Shown here piece by piece: positions 1 through 12,254 of a stretch of 64,000 bases of DNA. The stretch lies in contig JAYKKM010000122.1 of NCBI GenBank assembly GCA_035772405.1, positions 286,501 to 350,500 on the forward strand, in the 5' to 3' direction. The notes beneath the pieces are model-generated. The model was not told the DNA's origin. It made no database searches and was given only the letters and a program-made list of their open reading frames with translations. Both the position numbers and the translations under genes were made by a program. Position 1 is the first letter of the stretch; each line of letters begins with the position of its first letter. This DNA is from Chrysogorgia sp. JL179-B06 (lineage: Eukaryota; Cnidaria; Anthozoa; Scleralcyonacea; Chrysogorgiidae).

Positions 1-632
1 GCAAGGACGGTGGACGATTTTTTATGCAAACGTTTGATGGTGGACGGTTGTACGATCAATTCATCTGTCACGGGACCATACCAAAGTGAACTACCATAGA
101 TTAGTCGCCGAAGAGATTAGCTACGAGAAACCATTACAACATCATTTCATGGTTAAAAACACAGTCAAAAATTGTCACACCAAAAATTGTCACAGTCAAA
201 TAATATGTTAGAATTATAGAATTCAGCGAACGTCCAGACGAGAACGATTATGGCTATTCTCAACAAGATCAACGATTCCTAAAGAAGATGCAGCAAGAAT
301 TCAAGTATAAGATGGTCATTATGAATTACCACTTTCTTTCATAAAGGAAGATGTGTGTACAGTATGCCAATTAATCGAGAACAGGCTGTTCATTGGACAA
401 ATTGGCTAAAAAAAGTTTTTGAAGGACAAGACATTTTGCAATGACCATGCCAATTTTATGCAAGAAGTCCTAGCGAAAGGTCAGAAGAGTACCCTACTGC
501 AGTGACCAACCGAAGACTGGTAAGGTATGATATATACCCCATCATGGCATCTACCATTCAAAGAAAATTCTGGTTTCTTGCATCTGTAGCACTTGATGTT
601 TTTATTCTTCCGCTACTCTATCGGCGTCTCTA

Positions 633-1054
633 TCACGTATTTCGACATTTTTCAAGCAACTCCGTTTTCTGGTCAACATACATCTGTGCCAACTTCGGTG
701 CTGAGTCAGCATCTTGGCGACTAGCTGCGCCCGCCATAAACAATTCAACGGTGTCTTCAGTCGCCATATATTTGTTTGTTTGGCTTTGTTGTGCTTCTGT
801 GAAGTGTATTATTTCCAATTTTAAAGCGAGTTTCATTGCATCATCGAGGGATTTTAGGCCTGCTTGGCCGACTCCCACACGTAATTATTTTGTCTCCAAA
901 GCTTTGATGAAGTGGTCAACCAATTCCTCCTCCATGAACTTTGGCTCCCTACCGTTGTAGGCCAGTTCAACAAGTTGTTGAAGGCCGGTAGGTCAACGAT
1001 GTTCTCATCGTTCTCTTGTCTCCTGGAACTGAATGTTAACTTGTGTATTTTCAC
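633..1054 (-). pseudogene. Ty3/gypsy-like gag fragment
   Basis: Three overlapping minus-strand frames read as one broken polypeptide. It begins with a basic FSSRRQENDENIVDL segment and continues with EELVDHFIKALETK, then VGVGQAGLKSLDDAMKLAL and a Q-rich end. This pattern (R/Q-rich start, a 'hydrophobic-HFIKAL' helix, then an 'L..AM..AL.LE' helix) is typical of the capsid part of Ty3/gypsy gag. A frameshift lies near 960-990 and a TAA interrupts the frame near 887, so it cannot be translated intact. No pol gene is visible beside it, so it is a short orphan fragment. A non-LTR ORF1 is a less likely alternative. Confidence 0.5.
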
Positions 1055-3691
1055 AAGTTAACATTATTATACTGCTCGCGTTATATTCTGGACTGGAGTA
1101 ATTTCTCTAATTTATCAAAAGTCGGCTTCTCGGCTTCGTTTAAAGGGGCAGCGTCATGATTTGTGCATGTGTGCGAACTTGAAAAATCAGCCTGAATTTT
1201 TTCAAGTTGGCTTACGATTCAAAATGGCGTCTATACTAGGTAAATCGCATGGCGGAAAGCGAGAGAACTCCGGTTGCAAGAAGAAGTTACAGCATCAATG
1301 TAAAGAAGCCAAGAAAAGATGGAACTATTCCTATAAAATTATCTACTTGACCGAAACGATATTCCAGTAATGGATTGATGCGAAATGCTTGCCTGGATGT
1401 AATTACTGCAATGACAGTGACTTTGCTCAGTATATATTTAAGCTAGAGAACCCATTAGATTCACTATTACGAGAGGTGCTACAACACACCCATGGATTCG
1501 ATTATGATTTACCATGGATTCAATTATGGCGTGCATGCCAAAGATCGAAGGACCCCTCGAAGAAAAACAGACTTGAGCATGCGCAAGTCATGATGCTTCC
1601 CCTTTAAGGAGCGAAAGCTCCTCTGTGCTCGTCCTCTGAGCGACACGACTAATTGTTGACGACGTCTCATTGGTTTATGTCAGCAATCAGCTTAAAGTGA
1701 CTGATACACTCATTTGACGGTCTGTCAGAATAGTTTTCGTGTTTTCGTTAGGGTTGTTTGTCTGTACATCGGTCAAGCTCGATGACTGGGGCGTCTCGCT
1801 TCCCCGCCTTCTCTAGCTCCTCCAGTCGATGGCTGAGTTTGTCGATCTCTTCTAGCAGTTCATTTTCATTTGTTATTGTTTATACTGGTGCAACCAGTGT
1901 TAAGAATACAAATTGACAGCTATATATTTATTTTATTAGGAGTGTAAAAGTCTTTACAACAGTGATAGTGTAAGGGACAAACTCTTTAACTACACCAGCA
2001 GTCATTTACATTTGCACTCGTCATTTCCAAACTGTTCAGGGACGAACAGAGTAAAGCTCTTTAAAGTAACCAATTGTCATCCAACGGGATGACATCTTTC
2101 TGATAACGTGAAGATGCTCTGAGTGGCGTTGTACGTAGAACGAAGACGACGCTTGCATTACTCTTAGGACTAAAAAAATATTCATGCTCTTTGTTTTGCA
2201 TGAACAATTCCATTGCGTAAGAGACGTTGTCGTTAAGATTATCGTCGTGTTTTGCTTGTCAGCTATCACCAAACAAATTCCAAACCAATAATTTAATATA
2301 GAACCACATGTATAACGTAACTGTTTGAAGCTTCTATAAAGTAGTGCTCGTTGCTTTTACATGAAAATATATAATTTTGCAATATCATGAATATATTTTC
2401 AGTGAACAGTAACCCGCCTTTAGACTATAAAGCTTGTGTTGTCTGAATTTCACAAGGCATACATTTTTAAAAAGTAATTAAATATCCCAAACTGTTTAAT
2501 TTGTGGGTGGAGTACAGTACGTGCACAGAACAGAACAGTGGAAATATCTACTGGTATTTCTACCATTTGAAACCAATTGATTTCTAACCCTGTCTGGGAG
2601 ACAATTATTCGACTATTAATGAAATTCTTAATTTCATAATTAACTGAATTTTAATGTCAGCTATGGTTTTCATTATATATAATCGACACATGTGTTACTG
2701 CATAATGAATAATCTTACTGTCATTGCGCATGCCTTACTATGCTGCAATTTTCAAACTTTTCACATAGCCAAATTATTGTGAGACCACTACTAACCTCGC
2801 TAAAACTTTTATATATCTGTTGGCGACAGAATTCAAATATTTTCGTAATATTAAAACAAATCTACAAAGCACGATCAACATTCATGTACTATCTAAATTA
2901 TATTATTTACCGCATAATCCTATTCAGGATGAGATTTCCTTCACCTGCTTGTTATCTGAGCTGACATATGCATTTGTTAAATCCCTAACATTTCTCGCTG
3001 ACACAGTGATCGGTGTCCAACCTATACCCAACAAGACGCCGGCTAGGCGTTAACTCGGGCTACTTTAGCCTGCGCAGGGAACTGTAACAATAGGGTATAA
3101 CTGCTGAGTCAGCCATTATCGCAACATGAAAGGAAAATAGCACAGAATTGGGAAAGACTGCCAAAACCTAGACTCAGTAAAACAAAGGATTTATGCATGG
3201 TGAGGTACAGCCTGACATTAATCGCAGATCATTTGTTAACCGTTTTGAAGTTTGCCAAGTTTCCAGACTATATCTCATTGACCATATCTTGATTGACCCA
3301 ACTATGATTACATATAATGATAGCTTTATTAGCAATCCAAATGCAATCCACTTGCAATCATTTATATAACTAAAACTTCTACTAATAAAAATACTGGTAA
3401 CTGAAAAAAAATATATAATAATGATGCCATAATCATTTGGTAAAACTGCACTATGGTATGCCCGAGATTACGTGGAAATAAAACAGAACTGCACTTTTAA
3501 ACCTTCACACAACAATTTGATAATGGAACAAAATAATGCACTTCATGCTTTTTGCAAGGACGACTGCGTTTACACACTAAGTTCCAGGACGACTGCGTTG
3601 ACACACTAAGCTTCGGTCAGGGTCAAACCTAATTTATTCCAACAGTAATTGAAGTATATTCGTAATACGAAGTTTTTTCTTTCTTTCTTAG
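1055..3691. other. Non-coding AT-rich stretch
   Basis: I see no supportable gene, RNA or clear mobile element here. The open frames are short and lack recognisable motifs. A short tandem duplication of a 'aggacgactgcgtt...acacactaag' module sits at about 3553-3611, just before the first recognised host exon. Confidence 0.5.
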
Positions 3692-3769
3692 CTAACAAAA
3701 CATGCAGTTTGGATAAGCTGGGATGTCTTTGGAGATTTACCAATGATAGCGATTGCAATTACTTTAATG
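3692..3769 (+). CDS. Host gene exon, cysteine-containing linker before MAM 1
   Basis: The exon follows a pyrimidine-rich tract ending in ttcttag and stops at aatg|gtaaaa. Read in phase 1 it gives NKTCSLDKLGCLWRFTN and then DSDCNYFN, with three cysteines. Its phase-1 end joins exactly to the phase-1 start of the next exon. The module is too short to name; an LDLR-A-like or linker piece is possible. Confidence 0.45.
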
Positions 3770-4035
3770 GTAAAATACGCATTTTCGTTTTAATTAAGAT
3801 TAATAGGGGCTGGACTTTATTTGTCGTAATTATAAATTATTTATTAATTTATACATAAAATTGCCGATCTTCCAGAAAATCGGATGATTAAATCTTTTAA
3901 TGATAATTATCTTTTCATAAATTATCGTTTTTACTTGAATGTATATTTTTATTTGATTCGATAATAAATTCAGCGCTATGTAATTAATTAGTGTTATTTA
4001 ATTTATATTTTCTGTACTGCGCTTTTATTTAAAAG

Positions 4036-4176
4036 GAAACTGTAATTTTGAAAATGGTCTGTGCGGCTGGAATAACATTGTCTCAAATGATTCCTTCGAT
4101 TGGTCCACACATCAGGGAGCTATCTCTTCTAGAGGAACTGGACCGCGTGTCGATCATACCACGAAGACATCAGCAG
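4036..4176 (+). CDS. Host gene exon, N-terminal part of MAM domain 1
   Basis: In phase 1 the exon reads NCNFENGLCGWNN, then a SFDWSTHQGA block and TGPRVDHTT. These are the diagnostic MAM start elements: C-x-F-E-x-GLCGW, FDW, then TGP-x-x-DHT. The acceptor is aaaag|ga and the donor is cagcag|gttttg. MAM domains mediate extracellular protein interactions, so this protein is probably secreted or displayed on the cell surface. Confidence 0.75.
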
Positions 4177-4587
4177 GTTTTGTATCTCACACTTAGCTAT
4201 CAGTATTGGTGCACGAGTGGTGTTAGATCCTCGCCAAGGGGTGTGTGAGTTTGCGTGTGAGTGAGTGAAAATGTTATGATGTAAATATTTCATGTAGGTC
4301 GGTAACCAAATGAACAAGGGATTTGAGGCAAAGGTGTAGAAACAGTGTGATGAGGTGAATAAGGATAATCGCTAAAAAATAAGTATACCACTATATAAGG
4401 TTTCCGCGTGTATACTGAGAAAAAATTGCTCTGATGGTTAGTATCGGCGTTAGCATGAAGGTTAATGATATGAAGTATGATAAGGGTTTTGAAACTAATC
4501 ATAACCCAAAATCAGCCTTATTTTGGAGAATACCCTTCGCAGCGACTATCGTTATAGTGGTTATAGTTGACCTTTGCTCTATTTTAG

Positions 4588-4847
4588 GTACGTATATTTA
4601 TATGGAAACAAGTTCTCCTAGAGTAGATGGTAAAACAGCTCGTTTACTTGGAGGACCATTTCAAGGCGGTCAAGCTATATGTCTCCAGTTTTATTATCAC
4701 ATTTTTGGAAAAGATACTGGTCGTTTGAGTGTCTATCAAGTATCACTAAACAAGACAGATGAAACTCTTTTGTGGCAGAGAAGTGGCTCATTTGATGAGT
4801 ATTGGCATAAAGCAATTATCAACGTGGAATCAAAAGTTGACTATAAG
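4588..4847 (+). CDS. Host gene exon, central part of MAM domain 1
   Basis: Starting from ttttag, the frame reads TYIYMETSSPRVDGKTARLL, then a C-x-Q-F-Y-Y-H segment, GRLSVYQVSL, LLWQRSG and W-x-K-A, and ends VDYK. These correspond to the MAM pattern 'Y.Y.E.SSPR..G..A.L...C..F.YH..G...G.L.V', 'LW...G' and 'W..A'. The donor is aag|gtaatt at phase 0. This phase 1-0 layout is repeated exactly in the second MAM domain of the gene. Confidence 0.75.
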
Positions 4848-4899
4848 GTAATTGACAAGGTCCAAATTTATTATTGTTGATGTCGTTATTGTCGTCATT

Positions 4900-5230
4900 A
4901 TTGTTGTTAAGAAGCAGGACGTTATTTCTAATTGCTCAACGTTTCCGTACGTTTGGCACAACTATTACTTTACTTGATTTACCTTTGCTTTACTTTGTTC
5001 TATACTCCGTTTAACTTTACTCCACTCATCCCTCTTCATTTCGTTTCACTACTTTACTCCATTTCACGCCCTTTACTTCATTCCATTTTACTACACTTCA
5101 TTTCATGTAACGTAACTTTATTTCATTTCATTTCACTTCATTTCATTTCTCCATTTTGCTCCATTTCACTTAACTTTACACTAGCTTTACTTTACTTTTG
5201 CTTTTTATCATTTCCTTTATTTTTGTACTT
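4900..5230 (+). repeat. Pyrimidine-rich low-complexity intron tract
   Basis: The intron between two MAM exons carries a long C/T-rich run of degenerate 'catttcact/ttactt' modules, densest from about 4960 to 5215. It contains an open frame made only of L, F, S, H and P. That frame is a composition artefact rather than a gene. Confidence 0.6.
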
Positions 5231-5234
5231 TCAG

Positions 5235-5334
5235 ATTATCATTGAAGGAACATGGGGTATAACTAATTTAGGAAATATTGCCATTGATGACATTATTCTG
5301 GCAAAAGAAACCTGTTCAGATAAAAATTTAAATG
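5235..5334 (+). CDS. Host gene exon, C-terminal part of MAM domain 1
   Basis: After tttcag the frame reads IIIEGTWGITNLGNIAIDDI and then ILAKETC. This is the classical MAM ending 'EG..G....G.IAIDDI....G.C'. It joins in phase 0 to the preceding exon and ends in phase 1 at aatg|gtacg. Confidence 0.75.
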
Positions 5335-6351
5335 GTACGTTCGTAGAAAAATAGTGAGAATATATGGAGACTTCTAAATCCCAGCAGCTATAATTATAAT
5401 ATTTGAAATTAGTAGCGAACTATATCTTAACTTTTGATCTTACGATCTGACTTCGCGCACAACATCAGGTTACAAATTCGATTTCCGTCAGAGTCAGTAA
5501 GTCTTTCTGGACCAGGCTGTATAAAACTAATAATTATAGCATTTAAACATTCGTCCGTATAGCTTCTCAAATAAATTCGTATTTTTGGAGGAAGTCGAGA
5601 AATAGTTTGGGTTAATATATTATGCAAGTTTTTCATCACATATCCAAACATGCTTCATGCCACTGATATCCTTTGTTTATCTTTATAAATTATATTAATA
5701 AATTATATTATTTCCTTCAATGGGTATGAACAACGACTTGAGCACGAGATTGGATGTGAAAGATATCAATAAATACATTACGATTCCACTACCAACCTCG
5801 ATTTGCAGCACTTGCTTTGGACCAATTGAAATAAATTTGGGAAATGTTGATAACATGGTATGATGAATACTAGTGATTAAATGACTCGAGGGCATTTCAC
5901 AAATCTTCCTGAGGTTTCATGGAACATTTAATTACTCTAATATCCAAATGAAGTGCTATTATTATGTAATATTACCTTTACCGAGTTCTTTTACGCATGC
6001 GCAAAGAGATATCATTATCCATGCATGTATTGTAGGCTTAAAAACATTAAGCTAGAGATCGAGTGACTTTAATTAGCCATGAGATTCTTTCTGGCCTGGT
6101 CCTACCCTACCTATAGATGCCAACTTGTAATAATCGTCATGATCAGATTATTAATAAGACGATTCCCTTATGAATAATAATAAGGGAAGAGTCGAACTAA
6201 CCATCCCCTCGTGATATGTGTAAACGCATTAAAAACTATATTCGTCATGTTACCCTGCCGGGCATGATTAACGTAAACTTAGTAATAACTTCACTGTGTG
6301 AAATAAAAAGCATCGGAACCCTTTTTTATTATCAGTTATTTTGTTTATCAG

Positions 6352-6450
6352 AAATTGCAGAATATTGCTCTTTTGATGATTCTTGTACTTGGAATGGAGT
6401 AGAGACCTGGAAAAGACAAACTCGTCATAATCCTTCATCTTTTTTGCAAG
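6352..6450 (+). CDS. Host gene exon, N-terminal part of MAM domain 2
   Basis: Following tttatcag, the frame reads AEYCSFDDSCTWNGVETW and then KRQTRHNPSSFLQ. The C-x-F-(D/E)-D-x-C-x-W start is that of a MAM domain. The FDW and DHT signatures are weak, so the domain is divergent. The phase-1 donor (caag|gtgtgt) matches the phase-1 acceptor at 39153, some 32.7 kb downstream. Confidence 0.6.
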
Positions 6451-7196
6451 GTGTGTATAGTTTTTTAATTAAAAAGAAATGTTGGATATCAAAATATATA
6501 TAAAGTGTGCGAAAAGTTGTTCTACACCAGATGAAATGTCGTCTTAAAGAAATGTGTAGTCTTGGGGTTCAGTTCAATTTACTTAACGTTTCTCTTTTGT
6601 GGATGCTTTCGAAACTACGTTATTGTATTTCAAACATCTGAACATTTGCGTATGTAATACAAGTACGAAAAGAAACCTTTGAACAAACGTGAATAGAACT
6701 TGGATAGCATTCATACAGGGGGTGCATTGGAGGCAAAATTTCGAAACGTAGACATAGATCGCGAATGTAGAACGGCATAGATTAATATGAGACACTGGAA
6801 GTGCGTTATGCATGTATAGTATCATGCAGATCGAGGGATATATAACGGCTAATTGAAGCGTTCAATACTTAGTTGGCCGATTATCAACCATCGTCTCAAT
6901 TAACATTCTACTCACTGTTGGTATAACCGCTCTATACTTAAGCTGAATGTTTAACTACAGTGTTACTACAAATCTCTGAATCTCGGAGAGCAACACAAAA
7001 ATAACTAAAAAATATTTAAAAATATCAAGATATAAACAGCAACGCATATTTGACTACCTTTTGGTATTTTCCTCGCTCGAATTTTTTTCGACACGAAGCG
7101 CTCTCGCTGCAGGCGCGTAAAACGACGGTGCTAATCCCCACCGGCGTTATTTTTTGAAGGTCATTGGATTTCTACTGTGGATTTCTATGGTTATTT

Positions 7197-7290
7197 ATTT
7201 GTATACCAGTCTAGTGGTTACCACACATTCATGTCTATGAGTTGGGAGACACAGGTTCATATCCTGGTCGGACCACCGCTCAGGGTCTTC
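7197..7290 (+). repeat. tRNA-derived SINE-like fragment
   Basis: The sequence contains a box-A-like tctagtggttac and, about 40 bp on, a box-B-like ggttcatatcc, as in a tRNA gene. I could not fold a clean cloverleaf with a proper acceptor stem. It is therefore more likely the head of a tRNA-derived SINE than a working tRNA. Confidence 0.4.
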
Positions 7291-7611
7291 ATATAATTAA
7301 GTAGAAAGTGCTGCCTTTGCAATAATACCCGCAAATAGTGCAATGATGTAAGTTAAAATTAAATAAAAAGTTAAATTAAATCATATCTATAATCTTCTGT
7401 TGCCTACAGAAAATCTATAATGTACTTTGTGAACTCGGGCTCAACTTCCTGATGAGTTTGCTTCAGTGTCAGATAATTCAAGCGATCATACAGCAGTATT
7501 CCTGTTGTAATTTTTTAATCTTCATGTACATACCATTGTACTATAGTACTATAAATACGTGTAATGCAATAACCCCCCACCCGCCCTCCTGCCCCGGGCC
7601 CACAGACCGCG

Positions 7612-8074
7612 TATGACCGGCAATAAGTAATAGTAACAATAATCTAATAATCATAACCCAAATCCTACCCTAACCCTAACCAAACCCTAACTGTTAAAAA
7701 TCAAGACAAAAAATGAAAGAAAAAAATGAAAAGAAAACTCACAAAAAGTAAACTCACAAAAAGGATATCGTTGTGGGAATTGAACTCGCAATATTCGACA
7801 TCACAACCATGGAAACTAATCATTACACTAGGACAGCACGCTCGACAGAAAGCATTTAAAGTCGTTCGCTGATTATTAAATAACCTGGTGAAGTTTCGTA
7901 TAAATCCCGAAATAACGTCACATAGACTATCGGTAGTAAAATTAAGCATTATCGTAAGAGTTAGGGTTAATATTCGGTGTAGGTTTAGGGTCAGGGTTTG
8001 GTTAGGGGTTATGACTATGTTTTAAATTCGGGATACTTATAAAACGTCAGCGAAATAACCGCCTGCCGGTCATA
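7612..8074. mobile_element. Fold-back element with CCCTAA/TTAGGG-like subterminal tracts
   Basis: An 11-bp inverted repeat (tatgaccggca) marks both ends. Inside the left end lies a degenerate ccctaaccctaacc run (about 7655-7690). Inside the right end is its inverted counterpart, ttagggtcagggtttgg-like (about 7958-8010). A minus-strand SINE-like tRNA promoter pair (box B at about 7770, box A at about 7830) lies between. This looks like a short non-autonomous element of about 460 bp. Confidence 0.45.
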
Positions 8075-8106
8075 TCACTTCCTCTGCCGTTAACTAATCG
8101 CACGTA

Positions 8107-8250
8107 GATTTTGAACGTTATCTCTGTCAATATTTACTCGATTTCAATCCTGAAATCAGATTTGGAATTACCGAGTCTAAATACATAACATACGTGTCTA
8201 TTATATTGCGATTACATGCATACCCTTCGCAAAAACGGTTTATGTACTTA
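8107..8250 (+). repeat. Dispersed repeat, copy 1 of 2
   Basis: This stretch, starting ttttgaacgttatctc, is closely matched by 34770-34925, with many shared blocks such as cagatttggaatta and tctattatatt. The two copies share one orientation and have no coding frame. It is an intronic interspersed repeat of unknown class. Confidence 0.55.
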
Positions 8251-8490
8251 GAAATTAGTCGTCAATCAAGCACCCACTTCGTCGTATATTATTAGCTCGC
8301 CTGCACGTTAGTGCGGTCAGCGTTAAGATAAGGTCAACATTATGAAATGATAAGATCAGCTTGAAGATGTTGAAATTGCAATGTGTATAGCACATTATTT
8401 GGTTAACTCATGTGAAAATAGTCCTTGTTAACCGTTATTATTATCAACGAACTAGTGGTCTATTACAAATTCGGCATTCTGATTGGCTGA

Positions 8491-8527
8491 GCTACTCACT
8501 GTCTATTGGTGATAGACGGTGAGTAGC
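8491..8527. repeat. Perfect short hairpin
   Basis: The arms gctactcactgtctat and atagac-g-gtgagtagc surround a short loop. It lies just 5' of a LINE fragment. No tract of thymines follows, so it is not read as a terminator. Confidence 0.5.
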
Positions 8528-8599
8528 GTTACCCAATCACAAACCTTCTTATGCTGAATATTCCTATCCTGACCAATCAGAAGCCACGACATATTCAAG

Positions 8600-9055
8600 C
8601 TGCATGGCCAAACCTAAACGGAGGAAAATAAACTGTTGTAGAACAGTCAGTATGGTTTCCGTGCAAAGTGATCTACTGAGTTGGCTGTTATACATTTTAT
8701 CGATAAGATTAGACAAGAAATGGACAGAGGCAAACTGACTGGTGCAATTTTCATCGACCAACAGAAGGCCTTGGACACCATTAGCCACGATGGTCTCTTG
8801 AAGAAATTGCCTAGCTACGGAGTCACTAACATGGAGCTACAATGGTTCAAAGATTATCTTTTTAACCGTCATCAATCTGTGGTTTACGACAGTTACCACT
8901 CTAAGCCGCTACCTGTCATGTGCGGCGTTCCACAGGGATCGTTATTAGGACCTCTGTTGTTCTTGATTCAATTCAACGATGTGGAAGATTGTCTCAGCAA
9001 CTCCGAGATAATAATGTATGCCGATGATACTGTTAATCAACTTATTAATAAGTAA
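8600..9055 (+). pseudogene. LINE reverse transcriptase fragment (A)
   Basis: The frame carries the core non-LTR reverse transcriptase motifs in order: AIFIDQQKALDTISH (motif A region, with the first catalytic D), then CGVPQGSLLGPLLFL (motif B), then MYADDTV (motif C, catalytic DD). The endonuclease and start are missing. The frame stops directly after motif C and is followed by a different part of a LINE. It is a dead fragment of a CR1/L2/Jockey-like element. Confidence 0.8.
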
Positions 9056-9600
9056 TACTTCAAGGGAAAAACTACTTGACTTTTCCTGCAAAGCTGCTAA
9101 CATCATTGGTGGTCCATCAAGATCTGCTCAGGATTCCATTCAGCTGCCTGATCTTCATAATATTATTAAATTACAAACTTGCACTCTAGTATATAAATCA
9201 CTTAATAATTATTTATGTAAACGTTTAATAATTATTTTTCAATGCTAAGTCATACCCACAATACTAGGAACAACGGCTGTATTTTACGACTACCTAAAGT
9301 AAAGCTTGAGGTAGCTAGAAAGAGCTTTTATCACACGGCGGCTGTTACATTTAATAGTCTCCCTATTGCTGTCAGAAACGCATCAAGCTTGGACGATTTA
9401 GACGTAAGGCAGCCGAACATTATCCACTTTTGTAACTACATTACTTTTAACATCTTTAAGTACTTTTTTAACATTTTTAACTTTTTAAACTTTTTTAAAT
9501 TTTTGAACTTTAACATTTTTAAGTACTTTTACCCTAGCTATTTAGATTATGTAATTTTATCTCTAATAGTTATTTTGAAATCTAAAATAAGGCAGGACTC
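9056..9600 (+). pseudogene. LINE ORF2 C-terminal fragment with T-rich tail
   Basis: Frames here show the usual end of LINE ORF2: LPDLHNIIKLQTCTLVYKSL, then HTHNTRNNG-x-x-LRLPKV and a SFYHTAAVTFNSLP block. This matches the 'TR....L.LP......RSF.Y.GA..WNSLP' consensus. A frameshift near 9245 divides it. The reverse transcriptase palm is missing between this and fragment A. A degenerate 'ttttaacatttttaa' tract fills 9430-9530. Confidence 0.65.
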
Positions 9601-10515
9601 TTAGTGATAGCATGAGTATAAGTACATAAGAATGTTCCAAGGAGATATCGTATAGCCTTTGCAGTTTATTTAACAAGTCATTATCAACAGGCTGTGTACC
9701 CACTGAATGGAAGCAAGCAAACGTAATACCCATCCACAAAAACAACTCTTTTGAACCAGCGACTAACTACAGACCTATCTCTCTGTTGCCAATTGTTTCC
9801 AAAGTTTTAGAGAGATGTATTTTCAATAATATCTACCCATTTATTCGCGAATTAATCAACCAAGTACAACATGGCTTTCTTAAGAATCGCTCATGTGTGA
9901 CCCAGCTCTTAGCTGTACTACACGACATCGGAAAAACCGTAGACCAGAATAAACAAGTGGACATGTTATACCTTGATTTCTCGAAAGCATTTGACTCTGT
10001 GGACCATGATATTCTCCTACAGAAATTAAAAATACATGGTATAAACGGATCTCTGTTACAGTGGTTCGAAAGTTACCTGAACGACAGAAGACAACGAGTG
10101 GTCGTTGACGGCATGGCTTCCGGATGGTCTCCTGTAACATCGGACGTGCCTGGGACCTGGGACCGTTACTTTAATGATCTTCCTGACAATATTTCATCTG
10201 AAACAAATTCAGCACTGTATGCAGACGACTCAAAACTGTTTTAGAGTTATAAGATCAACCGATGACTGTCTGTCCTTACAAAAGGACCTGGACAATCTTG
10301 AAAAGTGGAGTACTGAATCCAAGATGAAATTCAATTCATCAAAATGTAAGGTGGAAAACAGAAGCCGGTTAAATATCCATACCACATCTATGGCAATGAA
10401 TTGTCCACCTGTCAGGCCGAAGAGGATCTCGGAATTCTAGTATCAAGTAACTTGAAATGGGGTCCCCATATATTGAAGATGGTATCTAAGGCAAACAAAA
10501 TGCTCGGTCTCCTTA
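9600..10515 (+). pseudogene. LINE (B), 5' segment: reverse transcriptase
   Basis: The reading begins near LFNKSLSTGCVPTEWKQAN and continues through NYRPISLLPIVSKVLERC, QHGFLKNRSC, LYLDFSKAFDSVDHDILL, a LQWFESYLNDRRQRV block and SALYADDSKLF. It ends at MVSKANKMLGLL. Motif B (GVPQGS) is replaced by a short deletion near 10143, and a frameshift follows motif C. It ends at a TA dinucleotide (10514-10515), where a DNA transposon inserted. The frame resumes at 13766. Confidence 0.85.
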
Positions 10516-11276
10516 CTCAGGTGTCTTAATGCCTGGGTCCAGTCTATTACGCGGCATGAAATGAAGAGCGCAAAAGAAACGTCCTTTTAAATAATCAAAG
10601 TACGGAGAAATGGGAAACTTTACAAGTTAATGTTATACAAACTAACCTCGCGAATTTTTTGGAAATTTTTATTTGAATTAAACAATGTCACGTGATTAAT
10701 TATAGGCAAAAAACCATCAACAAAAATAGGTCATTAAGAAACCCGTCCTGCGCGATAGGAAAATCGCTTTCCTAAACGTTGTTTGACAGTTAATGTTTCA
10801 GATACCAAGTCGTACTATTCCATTCAAACTTCGAATGTGGTTATTACTTTATAAATCGTACGTATTAACGACATTAACAACAAACTTGGCAAAAATATTA
10901 CGGATTATCTAATTTAGAGTTATTTGCGAGATATAAATGTCACTTTCGAAGTTTGATTCATAAAGTTGGAGGTATAGTCTACTGATATAGCGTAAAATGT
11001 TTTCTACTAAACGAAGAAAACCGATGGGCAACGCGAGCGAAGTTCAAGTTTATTGCCAAGAGGAAGGTGATTCTTTCGGCGAGACCGAAGTACATTTGTT
11101 CAGCGGCTTTCCGCGACCTTGTAAATTGCGCCAAATTCAAGTTTTTGCGCTCGACAACGTACAAAGATATATACTACAGTGGTCGACTCTGTCTCATTAT
11201 GCAAATCTTTTCATAATTTACATAAGCTTTATTATCTAGTATGGTAAGAAGTCCTATTCACCCGCATACATGCGGA

Positions 11277-11453
11277 TTTGCCAAAGTGGCCGCGTAGGAA
11301 GCAACTAGAGCGGTTTTTATCCAACGAGATGAAAATGAGTGACGAAGGAATGCAGGAATACGAAGCCCGCAAAATGAAGCAGGTATTCGATCACTTTGTG
11401 GAATGTTTTGTTGACGTTGGAGGTAACTGCTCTGCCAAAATGATTTTGAACTG
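11277..11453 (+). other. Possible coding fragment inside the TA-flanked transposon
   Basis: The frame reads LPKWPRRKQLERFL, then NEMKMSDEGMQEYEARKMKQ and VFDHFVECFVDVGG. This balanced, charged composition is unlike the surrounding AT-rich DNA. A possible donor (gag|gtaact) lies near 11420. I do not recognise the family. It may be a captured host exon or a relic of the element's own protein. Confidence 0.25.
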
Positions 11454-12254
11454 ATTATCCTTCCTAACTACTTCACCTGTGCTAAAGAAAATTATTTTGG
11501 GCTGTTCATGCTGTCTAGTTCATGCTAATAGCCTGTACTCTGCTGCTGAACAATGGTTCATGAGTTTGCTTCCTTTGATGGCTTCAAGTGGGTGCCTGAT
11601 TAATTAGATTTGCTGTCTTGTACATAAATATTAATTGGTCAAGTAACTACCTTGAATAATGGCAATACATTGCGACAGGTACTGCAAGCTGCTGGGAAGC
11701 AGGAAAGTCAATCAACCCAGTTCAACAAGTAAAATATTCTTGCATTTATAGTCTGACAGTAAAATTCTGGAGGGCCTAGTGGGATAATTTGAAGGACATT
11801 ATGAAGAAAAATGCATGTTTTTATTACTCAAGCCCACACTATATTTTGCAATAACAAGACTGACAGCACTGTGACACCACTGTGCACCTACAGTACATCA
11901 TGCCAGAAATGAACACTCTGTATACAATACTGTACAAATACTTTTATTAATAGTAAGACATCACAAAAATGTACTGTACAAATTCACTTCATTTGCTACC
12001 TCAACATACAGTACACTACGGTATATAATTATATACACAATGTGCAAATATACATGATATGCCATATAAGTACAGGTGTTTTCTTCAATTACTGGGAGTC
12101 CAAACCAAATTAATGTACATGTACATTGTTATGTACTGTGTTATATTTGGATTCATTCTTTATGTGCTATGACAATGACTGGAGATGCACTGGATCATCT
12201 TTGTCAATTTAAAGGAATCCTGAAAACAAAAAAGTCAACAGTTTATTCAAAGCA

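Noticed and set aside
7197..7290. A functional tRNA gene
   Set aside because: Promoter boxes are present, but I could not pair an acceptor stem or a proper anticodon arm. It is better explained as a tRNA-derived SINE.
7650..8010. True interstitial telomere
   Set aside because: The TTAGGG-like runs are short, degenerate and inverted within a bounded repeat, not a long head-to-tail array.
9880..10140. Minus-strand frames opposite LINE reverse transcriptase
   Set aside because: Shadows of the plus-strand reverse transcriptase frame.
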